The notes below the pieces were generated by a model, which ran no database searches, was not told where the DNA came from, and saw nothing but the letters and a program-made list of their open reading frames with translations. From positions 1 through 11,649 of the forward strand of contig PWUO01000218.1 in NCBI GenBank assembly GCA_003562555.1: a DNA stretch of 11,649 nt, read 5' to 3'. This DNA comes from Dehalococcoidia bacterium (GTDB taxonomy: Bacteria; Chloroflexota; Dehalococcoidia; GIF9; AB-539-J10). Every line of letters starts with the position of its first letter. Position 1 is the stretch's first letter. Made by a program: the position numbers and the translations under genes. Shown piece by piece: positions 5,784-11,649 of the stretch.

Positions 5784-6867
5784 CAGCCTCGGCACGGTGT
5801 TTCGCATTACGAGCTTCGGAGAGAGTCATGGAGAGTGCGTGGGTGTGGTGGTGGATGGCTGCCCTGCCGGGGTGAGTATCGATCCTGCGGACATCCAGAC
5901 ATACCTGAACCGAAGGCGAGCGGCGGAGCAACCAGGAGCCACACCGCGTAAGGAACCTGATGCGGTCAGGCTTCTGTCCGGGGTCCATAAGGGGCTCACG
6001 ACCGGTGCGCCACTATGTATGCTCATCGAGAACACAAATATCCAGTCCGAGGACTACTCTGACTACGAGAGAATTCCTCGTCCCGGACATGCGGACTATC
6101 CCGCGAGAATCAGATACGGTGGTTTCAACGACCCGCGGGGTGGAGGCAGATTTTCGGGACGCATCACCGCCGGTTTTGTGATGGCGGGCTCGATCGCGCG
6201 TGCGGTTCTGTCCCATGTCGGCGTCCAGGTTTACGCGCATACGGTAGCGATCGGTAGTATCGAGGCACCCTCGTGCGAACCAGAGCGGGTTCGGGAGTTC
6301 AGTCGCGTCGACGCGCTCGGCTGCATCGACCCTGCCAGTGCAGCTCTGATGGAGGGTGCAATTGAGGAAGCGAAGGCTCGGGGTGATAGCGTGGGTGGTG
6401 TGGTCGAGTGTGTGGTGCTTGGGTTGCCGCCCGGAGTCGGCGAACCCGTATTCGCTGGTCTCGAAGGCGAAATTGCTCGTGCGGTCTTCTCCATACCCGC
6501 GGTCAAGGGGATCGAGTTCGGCGGCGGGTTTGCACTGAGTCGTGTTCGCGGGTCCGAATCGAATGACCCGTATGTTATGGACCGTGGTGTTGTCAGGACC
6601 GCGAAGAACGATTGTGGTGGAATACTGGGAGGGCTGTCGACGGGCATGCCGCTCGTGGTGCGTGTGGGCATCAAGCCAACGCCGTCGATCTCGATTGCGC
6701 AGCGCACAGTGGACCTTGATCTGGGCAGGGAAGTGGAGCTCTCCATCACCGGTCGGCACGATACCTGCATCGTGCCTCGTGCGGTTGTGGTAGTGGAATC
6801 TATGGTTGCCTGCGCACTCTGTGATCTCGGGGTGCGAAGCGGACTGGTACCCGGAGTAGTGGCATGA
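5776..6867 (+). CDS. aroC: Chorismate synthase
   Basis: Removes phosphate from EPSP to give chorismate, using reduced FMN as cofactor; last common step. The protein has 363 residues. Signatures are GESHG (15-19, His18), RPGHADY (102-108, His105), GRFSGR-TA (124-132), IPAVKGIEFG (240-249), NDCGGILGG (278-286), KPTPSI (300-305) and GRHD (326-329, Asp329). All are intact. GGAGGTGG (5762-5769) is an excellent ribosome binding site 6 nt before ATG 5776, and the gene overlaps aroA by 8 nt. The enzyme is probably monofunctional, as no flavin reductase domain is attached, so reduced FMN would have to come from elsewhere. Confidence 0.97.
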   Translation: MSNSLGTVFRITSFGESHGECVGVVVDGCPAGVSIDPADIQTYLNRRRAAEQPGATPRKEPDAVRLLSGVHKGLTTGAPLCMLIENTNIQSEDYSDYERIPRPGHADYPARIRYGGFNDPRGGGRFSGRITAGFVMAGSIARAVLSHVGVQVYAHTVAIGSIEAPSCEPERVREFSRVDALGCIDPASAALMEGAIEEAKARGDSVGGVVECVVLGLPPGVGEPVFAGLEGEIARAVFSIPAVKGIEFGGGFALSRVRGSESNDPYVMDRGVVRTAKNDCGGILGGLSTGMPLVVRVGIKPTPSISIAQRTVDLDLGREVELSITGRHDTCIVPRAVVVVESMVACALCDLGVRSGLVPGVVA

Positions 6868-7949
6868 ACATTGATGAGCTTCGGGACAGGATTGACGCGA
6901 CCGACAGGGAGTTGGTTCGACTCCTCGCTGAGAGACAGGAGCTCTCCCGCCACATCGGGGAGGAGAAGCATCGAGTTGGATTGCCGGTGCTTGATGCCGC
7001 CAGAGAGCGTCTGGTAATTGAACGGGTTCGCGCCATGGCTCACGAATTTGGAGCCGATGAGCAGGATATCGAGCGCGTGTACCAGCGAGTCATTGAGGCA
7101 GCGAAGGCCGTGCAGCATACTACCGTCGCATTTCAGGGAGAGCCGGGTGCCTTCAGTGAGGAGGCCGCGATGGAGTTCTTTGGTCGCGCGGTAACGACCT
7201 GCCCGTGTGAGAGTTTCGATGACGTGTTCACTTCGGTGACTGAGGAACGCACGCGGTTCGGTATCGTTCCTGTCGAGAACTCGTCTGAAGGCAGTATCAG
7301 CCGTGTTTATGATCTCTTCCTGGATCACGACGTGCGCGTCTGCGGTGAGACTGCGCTGCGCATCGTCCACTGCCTCATCGCGGGAACGAATACGTCGCTT
7401 GGCGATATACGCCGAGTCTATTCGCATCCACAGGCGCTCGGTCAGTGCCGGGAGTTTCTTGCGCATCTCGGATGTGAGCTCGTTCCTGCGTATGATACCG
7501 CGGGCAGTGTCAAGATGGTCAGCGAGCAGCGATCAGGTGAGGCCGCGGCGGTAGCGGGAGCACGGGCTGCCGAACTCTATGGGATGCGGGTCGTTGCGAC
7601 CGGAATTGAGGACAGCAAGAGCAATTACACCAGGTTCTTTATCCTATCAAAGCGTGATGTACCACCGTCGGGTCAGGACAAGACATCGATCGTTTTCTCC
7701 GTACGTCACGAGCCGGGAGCGCTGTATGAGGCACTTCGTGTCCTTGCCGAGCGTGGCGTCAATCTTACGAAGATAGAGTCGCGTCCGACCCGACAACAGC
7801 CGTGGGAGTACAACTTCTACCTTGACTTTGAGGGGCATCGGCTTGACCCCCAATTCAGCGAGGCTCTCAGGAGCATCGAGCCTTACTGCATATTCGTGAG
7901 AGTGCTTGGCTCTTACCCCAAGGCCAAGCCGGTGTGGAAGACGCTATGA
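6864..7949 (+). CDS. pheA: Bifunctional chorismate mutase/prephenate dehydratase (P-protein)
   Basis: Turns chorismate into prephenate and then phenylpyruvate, the phenylalanine precursor. Three domains are visible in 361 residues. Residues 1-85 are an AroQ-type chorismate mutase: Arg7, Arg24, Lys35, Arg47-Glu48 and Gln84 match the E. coli active-site set. Residues about 87-265 are the prephenate dehydratase, with FQGEPGAFSE (90-99), PVENSSEGS (136-144), SHPQALGQC (187-195) and TRF (256-258). Residues about 273-350 are an ACT domain with GAL (285-287) and ESRP (305-308), the phenylalanine-binding motifs, so feedback inhibition by Phe is expected. ATG 6864 overlaps the aroC stop as ATGA, with GGAG at 6853-6856. 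Confidence 0.97.
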   Translation: MNIDELRDRIDATDRELVRLLAERQELSRHIGEEKHRVGLPVLDAARERLVIERVRAMAHEFGADEQDIERVYQRVIEAAKAVQHTTVAFQGEPGAFSEEAAMEFFGRAVTTCPCESFDDVFTSVTEERTRFGIVPVENSSEGSISRVYDLFLDHDVRVCGETALRIVHCLIAGTNTSLGDIRRVYSHPQALGQCREFLAHLGCELVPAYDTAGSVKMVSEQRSGEAAAVAGARAAELYGMRVVATGIEDSKSNYTRFFILSKRDVPPSGQDKTSIVFSVRHEPGALYEALRVLAERGVNLTKIESRPTRQQPWEYNFYLDFEGHRLDPQFSEALRSIEPYCIFVRVLGSYPKAKPVWKTL

Positions 7950-8881
7950 AGATCGCGATAGTGGGAGCTGCAGGCAAGCTGGGCAGCTGGTTTGCTTCGT
8001 TGTTGCATCAACACGGGCACGATCTCATTCTCATCGGGCGCAGACGGGAGGTGGTCGAGCATCTGGCCGGAACCATGGAGCGGAGTGTCGCAGGAGACTA
8101 CGCGGACGTCGGGCATGCGGATCTGATCATCATATCCGTATCTCTCCACGCGGTTGAGTCGGTCATCGAAGACCTTGGTCCGCACGTGATCGAATCCCAG
8201 GCCGTCATCGACCTGAGTTCGCTCAAACTCGGAGCGCAGCGTGCGGCGGATGTCCATATGTCCCATGCCTGCTTCCTCGGGGTCCACCCTATGTTCGGGT
8301 CTGGTGCGGAGGGGTTTGAGGGGCACAACGTGATCCTGGTGCCCGATAACACCGCTGCTGAGGCGCTGGGTGAGAAGGTGAGACGTTATCTGGAGCCTCT
8401 CGGTGCTCACGTTATTGCCATGGATCCCCGCACTCATGATGATCTGATGTCGGTGGTTCTCGGACTTCCTGCACTGGCGGTTGCCATAGTTGCGAGGTCG
8501 GTTCTGTCCGGGGGTCAGTTTGGGCTCGCACGTGATGCCAGTGGCACGTCGCTTGAGGTGCTCATGTCGCTGACCGAGAGCATGCTCTGTGAGGGCAGCG
8601 AGCTCTACGGCACGCTCCTCGCGGCACTGCCGGCTGCCCCGGCTGTGGCAGATTCACTTCAGGAGAGTGCAGCGCACTTCGCCGCTATGGTGGCGGCAGG
8701 TGACCGGTCGGCGCTCATCGACGAGTTCTCCGCGCTTGGAAGGCGGTTAGAGCAGGCCGATCATCGCGCAGTCGATGCCTACGCCCGCATGTATGCGATG
8801 CTCGAGGCACTCAAGCGTTTCCCATCTACTCCAACGTCCGTTTCAGAGGAGGAATTCCTGCCACCTCACGAAGCGTATTGA
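7946..8881 (+). CDS. tyrA: Prephenate dehydrogenase (TyrA)
   Basis: Oxidatively decarboxylates prephenate to 4-hydroxyphenylpyruvate, the tyrosine precursor. The protein has 311 residues. The N-terminal dinucleotide loop is VGAAGKLG (6-13). DLSSLK (89-94) and HPMFG (114-118, His114) resemble the E. coli T-protein dehydrogenase domain; no mutase domain is attached because pheA supplies it. Strand 2 ends LILIGRRR (27-34) with no acidic residue, which suggests NADP+ rather than NAD+. RTHDDL (162-167) precedes the helical dimerisation half. No ACT domain follows. ATG 7946 overlaps the pheA stop as ATGA; an in-frame GTG at 7934 lies inside pheA and lacks support. Residues 294-311 are encoded in DNA shared with the opposite-strand gene. 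Confidence 0.92.
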   Translation: MKIAIVGAAGKLGSWFASLLHQHGHDLILIGRRREVVEHLAGTMERSVAGDYADVGHADLIIISVSLHAVESVIEDLGPHVIESQAVIDLSSLKLGAQRAADVHMSHACFLGVHPMFGSGAEGFEGHNVILVPDNTAAEALGEKVRRYLEPLGAHVIAMDPRTHDDLMSVVLGLPALAVAIVARSVLSGGQFGLARDASGTSLEVLMSLTESMLCEGSELYGTLLAALPAAPAVADSLQESAAHFAAMVAAGDRSALIDEFSALGRRLEQADHRAVDAYARMYAMLEALKRFPSTPTSVSEEEFLPPHEAY

Positions 8882-10010
8882 TGAGGTAGACGTAGTTCTC
8901 AAACGGGACGTCCGGTGGCACGAAGTGGTCCACTGACGGGAAGTAGCCGCCTGTCTCGAGGAGGTACGGTACTTTGGAGAGGATTTCCTCGCGAATCACG
9001 CTCTTGTCCTTCAGGAGCGCCCGTTTGTCGATGTTGCCCCCGAGAATGACGTCCTTCCCATATTTCTTGCGCAGCTCGACGGCGTCGTTTCCCGCCGCAC
9101 ACTCAAGCGGCCAGAAGAAGTTGATGCCGCTCTCGAGCCACAACGGAATGAGTTGGTTCAATCCGCCATCGCTGTCTACGAAGATGATGTCGATACCCTT
9201 CGTGCGAAGCAACTCGGTGATTACTTTGTAACGTGGCATCATGAACTGGCGGAACATCTTGGGGGAGATGAGAGATCCTGATTTGAAGGCCATGTCTTCC
9301 CAGAACATCGCACCGTCCGCACGTATGTCCTTCAATGCCCGTGTGATGCAGACGACCTCCATCTCGCAGAGCGTATCCATCATGTCCTCGATAAGTCCCG
9401 GATCATCGTGCAGTGCGTACAGGAGTGGCTCGAGTCCCATCCACTCGCGCAGGAAGCCGAAGAAGCTCCCGACGTTTAGCAGTAGCGGCTCCTCCTTCGC
9501 GTTCATTCGGTCGACGTAGGCCTGCCAGTCTGATGGAAAACGTCCCGGTGTGTTCGGGTCCAGCCGCTTCTTGTAGTCCTGCCATGTGGCGCGATCCTTC
9601 ACAGGATGGTCCAGGTACATCGGCATCTTCTGCGGATCTCTCTTGTCGACCCTGACCACCTGGCCTCCCTCGTTGACGAGGGAGATCGTATGGGCATCCT
9701 CGCTCAGGATTTTCGTCTCATAGGACGGGACGATGGGCGGTATCGCGTAGACATAGTTTCTGCCAAGCACGTCGAGACGCTTATCCATGAACAGTCCCGA
9801 CTGGATCTCCCGCAGCACGCGGATGTGCTCGAACTCGAAGTAGTCGCGCAGGGCACGCGAGTCAAGCAGTTCGGCAGGAGCCCCCTGCTTGACCCAGATC
9901 TCGGGTGTCTCCATCCAGAAGTCGTTCAGCCACGGTGCGATGAGGCACAGGTCTCCTGTGCGTTTGAATCTGCAGATATCGAGGAATCGTTGTCTGATCG
10001 AATCGGCCAT
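8826..10010 (-). CDS. UroD-fold protein, putative corrinoid-dependent methyltransferase
   Basis: The 394-residue protein has the uroporphyrinogen decarboxylase fold. The C-terminal half is diagnostic: FVDSDGG (277-283), PLECAAG (301-307), GGNIDKRAL (324-332) and GGYFPSVDHFVPPDVPFENY (354-373). It is unlikely to be HemE. It is much longer, lacks the N-terminal HemE signature as far as I can see, and is paired with a corrinoid protein 23 nt upstream. In related systems, UroD-like proteins move methyl groups between a corrinoid protein and a substrate or thiol acceptor. MtaA/MtbA-type enzymes bind zinc through His-x-Cys plus a later Cys, but here that place reads DSDG (279-282), so the chemistry probably differs. 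The substrate is unknown. AAGGAGG on the minus strand (10017-10023) lies 6 nt before the ATG. Confidence 0.82.
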   Translation of the reverse strand: MADSIRQRFLDICRFKRTGDLCLIAPWLNDFWMETPEIWVKQGAPAELLDSRALRDYFEFEHIRVLREIQSGLFMDKRLDVLGRNYVYAIPPIVPSYETKILSEDAHTISLVNEGGQVVRVDKRDPQKMPMYLDHPVKDRATWQDYKKRLDPNTPGRFPSDWQAYVDRMNAKEEPLLLNVGSFFGFLREWMGLEPLLYALHDDPGLIEDMMDTLCEMEVVCITRALKDIRADGAMFWEDMAFKSGSLISPKMFRQFMMPRYKVITELLRTKGIDIIFVDSDGGLNQLIPLWLESGINFFWPLECAAGNDAVELRKKYGKDVILGGNIDKRALLKDKSVIREEILSKVPYLLETGGYFPSVDHFVPPDVPFENYVYLINTLREVAGIPPLKRTLE

Positions 10011-10033
10011 CCGGCGCCTCCTTCTGTTCGTTG

Positions 10034-10672
10034 CTAACGCGAGGCGAGCCTTTCGGCCTCCCCCACGGCGGAGGCGCAGTCCTCGGCAAATCCCTCGGCG
10101 CCAATCTGGTCTGCATAGTCCCGGGTGATGGGTGCACCGCCTATCATGACCTTGACGCGATTCCGCAGGCCTGCCCTGTCGAGTTCATCGATTACCTCGG
10201 GCATGTTCGTCATCGAGATCGTAAGCAGTGCGGACATGCCGAGGATATCCGGCGAGTGTTGCCTGACGGCCTCCACGAACGTGGTTGCGGGAACGTCGAC
10301 GCCGAGGTCGATCACCTCGAACCCACCGCACTCGAGCATTATCCGCACGATATTCTTGCCGATGTCGTGCAGGTCTCCCTCGACAGTTCCAAGGACAATC
10401 CTTCCCTTTCTATGGGTGTCGCCAGCGGCCAGATGTGGCTTGAGTTCCTCAACGCCCCTGTCCATCGCCCGGCAGGCGATGAGCACCTCGGGCAGGAATA
10501 CCTCTCCGTCCTTGAACAGGTCGCCGAGATGCTGAATCCCCGGGACCAGAGCTTCGTCCAGTATCCTCACTGCAGGAATGCCTTCCGCGAGGGCGTCCTT
10601 GACGAGTGCGACAGTCTGTTGGTCGTCACCGTTCTGCACCGAGTCGGCGAGAGTTGTGGGATCCCATGCCAT
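10034..10672 (-). CDS. Corrinoid (cobalamin-binding) methyl-carrier protein
   Basis: The 212-residue protein is of the MtaC/MtbC/MetH-B12-domain type. Residues about 5-85 form the helical cap; PGIQHLGDLF and FLPEVLIACRAM belong to it. Residues about 90-210 are the Rossmann-like B12 domain. GTVEGDLHDIGKN (95-107) contains the DxHxxG signature (Asp100, His102, Gly105), where His is the lower cobalt ligand. SALL (147-150) and GGAP (178-181) complete the nucleotide-tail pocket. It should carry a methyl group between methyltransferases in the cytosol. The start is at 10672, with AAGGAGG on the minus strand (10680-10686) 7 nt upstream. The open frame continues to 11338, but that extension is antisense to the thiolase. 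No substrate-specific methyltransferase or reductive activator gene is visible in the window. Confidence 0.93.
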   Translation of the reverse strand: MAWDPTTLADSVQNGDDQQTVALVKDALAEGIPAVRILDEALVPGIQHLGDLFKDGEVFLPEVLIACRAMDRGVEELKPHLAAGDTHRKGRIVLGTVEGDLHDIGKNIVRIMLECGGFEVIDLGVDVPATTFVEAVRQHSPDILGMSALLTISMTNMPEVIDELDRAGLRNRVKVMIGGAPITRDYADQIGAEGFAEDCASAVGEAERLASR

Positions 10673-10750
10673 GGATTGACCTCCTTGTGACCCTGATATG
10701 GCAATATGCCTGAAACTGCGATGAGCGATCGCCTCGTGGGCGTGACTGCC

Positions 10751-10779
10751 ATTGTATGACACGACCTGTGCACACGCAA
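10751..10779 (-). promoter_or_regulatory. Promoter of the corrinoid protein/UroD unit
   Basis: Read on the minus strand, TTGCGT (10779-10774) is followed after 17 bp by TACAAT (10756-10751). The -10 box is one mismatch from consensus and identical to that of the aro promoter; the -35 box keeps TTG. Transcription would begin near 10744, about 70 nt before the start codon at 10672. That leader is too short for a cobalamin riboswitch and I see no conserved riboswitch motif. The inverted repeat GTGAC-N7-GTCAC (10781-10797) sits immediately upstream of the -35 box and could bind a regulator, but this is only suggestive. Confidence 0.6.
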
Positions 10780-10817
10780 TGTGACCCACGGTGTCACGTA
10801 CCCGGCGCGGCGTTCGT

Positions 10818-10846
10818 TTGCCTGCCAGCGTTATTTCGGGCACAAT
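10818..10846 (+). promoter_or_regulatory. Candidate promoter of the thiolase gene
   Basis: TTGCCT (10818-10823) and CACAAT (10841-10846) are separated by 17 bp, each matching the sigma70 consensus at four of six positions. It is the best placed pair upstream of the thiolase ATG at 10881 and would give a leader of under 30 nt. The match is modest, and a gene divergent from the corrinoid unit needs a promoter somewhere in this 208-bp intergenic region, so I list it with low confidence. Confidence 0.35.
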
Positions 10847-10880
10847 TTCGGACTGACCGATGTCGGTTGAAAGGAGCAGC

Positions 10881-11649
10881 ATGCGAGAAGTAGTAATAGT
10901 AAGTGGCTGTCGAACGGCCATAGGAGCGTTTGGCGGGAGTCTCAAAGATGTCCCGGCCATAGATCTCGGATCACTTGTGATGCGTGAAGCGCTGAAGCGC
11001 GCGGGGCTTCGGCCGCGCACGGGCCAGTGGTTCCACGAGGTGAGCCCTGACCGTGTGAAGGGGGATGGTGTCGCAGAGTTGGAGCAGCAGTTCCACGCGT
11101 ATGAGGACGATCTGTGTGAGGTGCAGGTTGATGAGGTGATCGTGGGCAACGTCCTCCAGGCCGGACTCGGACAGAACGCCGCGAGGCAGGCCTCAATTCG
11201 GGCCGGCATACCCAAGGAGACCCCTGCGTTCACGGTGAACAAGGTGTGCGGCTCGGGACTCAAGGCAATCACTATCGGCGCGCAACCCATCATGCTCGGC
11301 GAGGCGGATGTCGTAGTCGCGGGTGGTATGGAGAACATGAGCTGTGCTCCTTACGGACTTCCCAAGGCTCGTTGGGGTTATCGCATGGATGTCGACGGCG
11401 TCGGTGAGCTACGTGACCTCATGGTTTACGATGGGTTGTGGGAGATATTCTATGGTTTCCACATGGGCAACACTGCGGAGGAAGTAGCGGCTCGATACGG
11501 TATCACTCGTGAAGAGCAGGATGAGGTGGGTGCGCTAAGCCATCAGCGGGCCTGTGCTGCCATTGCTCAGGGCCTGTTCAAAGATGAAATCCTGCCGGTT
11601 GAGCTGCCTCAGCGAAGGGGAGATCCGGTGGTGTTCGACACTGACGAGC
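10881..11649 (+). CDS. Thiolase (acetyl-CoA C-acetyltransferase family), 3'-truncated by the window
   Basis: Condenses two acetyl-CoA to acetoacetyl-CoA, or runs the reverse thiolytic cleavage. The first 256 residues are present; the frame runs open off the window. SGCRTAIGAFGGSL (8-21) is the thiolase N-terminal signature, and VNKVCGSGLKAI (119-130) carries the nucleophile Cys123. AGGMENMS (147-154) and YHMG-like GFHMGNTAEE (192-201) are also family motifs. The C-terminal catalytic His and Cys lie beyond the window. Between AGLRP (41-45) and VDEVIVGNVLQAG (83-95) there are about 35 residues more than in ordinary biosynthetic thiolases. AAAGGAG (10870-10876) is the ribosome binding site. Which acyl-CoA it prefers cannot be told from this portion. 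Confidence 0.93.
   Translation, partial: MREVVIVSGCRTAIGAFGGSLKDVPAIDLGSLVMREALKRAGLRPRTGQWFHEVSPDRVKGDGVAELEQQFHAYEDDLCEVQVDEVIVGNVLQAGLGQNAARQASIRAGIPKETPAFTVNKVCGSGLKAITIGAQPIMLGEADVVVAGGMENMSCAPYGLPKARWGYRMDVDGVGELRDLMVYDGLWEIFYGFHMGNTAEEVAARYGITREEQDEVGALSHQRACAAIAQGLFKDEILPVELPQRRGDPVVFDTDE

Noticed and set aside
4999..5988. Minus-strand open frame (329 codons) opposite aroA and aroC
   Set aside because: Composition is dominated by Arg, His, Pro and Ser, typical of shadow frames, and there is no motif support.
6231..7466. Minus-strand open frame (411 codons) opposite aroC and pheA
   Set aside because: It is antisense to two unambiguous genes, has low-complexity Ser/Thr/Arg/Pro composition, and shows no plausible ribosome binding site or family motif.
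10031..10690. Plus-strand open frame (219 codons) over the corrinoid gene
   Set aside because: It mirrors the corrinoid protein gene, whose DxHxxG motif and cap domain are clear on the other strand.
10673..10744. Cobalamin riboswitch upstream of the corrinoid protein gene
   Set aside because: The predicted leader is only about 70 nt and contains no B12-box-like sequence; GCGATCGC and GGCA-N3-TGCC are just short palindromes.
10673..11338. Upstream extension of the corrinoid protein frame to 11338 on the minus strand
   Set aside because: The extension is antisense to the thiolase and crosses the intergenic promoter region. A strong Shine-Dalgarno marks the start at 10672, and the protein from there has the usual family length.
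1..11649. CRISPR arrays, insertion sequences, tRNA or rRNA genes, phage attachment sites
   Set aside because: No spaced direct repeats, transposase motifs, terminal inverted repeats or tRNA-like cloverleafs were seen on reading both strands.

Overview
The window is bacterial. My estimate by eye is a GC content in the high fifties, with dense coding and strong Shine-Dalgarno sites. It looks chromosomal and probably comes from an anaerobe: it carries a corrinoid protein/UroD-type methyltransferase pair and a thiolase next to a biosynthetic operon. The protein styles (class-Ibeta-type DAHP synthase, short type I dehydroquinase, T-protein-like TyrA) would fit an anaerobic actinobacterial or clostridial-type lineage. 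That placement is inference and I cannot confirm it.

Positions 1-353 are a control region. A near-consensus sigma70-type promoter (TTGACA, 17 bp, TACAAT, 89-117) is followed by a 25-codon leader ORF (150-227). Its core reads YVYWFYFY, so most codons from 7 to 17 specify Tyr, Phe or Trp. A 12-bp intrinsic terminator (260-293) follows before the first structural gene. The RNA can form the three pairings of a ribosome-mediated attenuator: 158-166 with 203-212, 205-218 with 261-273, and 260-271 with 275-286. I read this as one switch that lets scarcity of aromatic aminoacyl-tRNA open the whole operon. It is the most interesting element here.

Positions 354-8881 hold nine plus-strand genes in the order of the pathway: aroF (DAHP synthase), aroB, aroD, aroE, aroK, aroA, aroC, pheA (chorismate mutase/prephenate dehydratase) and tyrA (prephenate dehydrogenase). 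All junctions are 1-nt gaps or 4- to 14-nt overlaps, so it should be one translationally coupled transcript. It converts PEP and erythrose-4-phosphate to chorismate, then to phenylpyruvate and to the tyrosine precursor. No trp genes are present in the window, yet the leader carries Trp codons, so control appears to follow total aromatic demand.

Positions 8826-10672, minus strand, hold a two-gene unit: a cobalamin-binding corrinoid protein followed by a UroD-fold protein of the corrinoid methyltransferase type. The latter lacks the usual His-x-Cys zinc motif of MtaA-like enzymes. Its 3' end overlaps the 3' end of tyrA tail to tail by 56 bp, with no visible terminator for either.

Positions 10673-10880 are a divergent intergenic region with a good minus-strand promoter, a weaker plus-strand promoter candidate and several GTGAC half-sites. 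From 10881 to the edge runs a truncated thiolase (acetyl-CoA acetyltransferase family) with an extra stretch of about 35 residues near its N-terminus.
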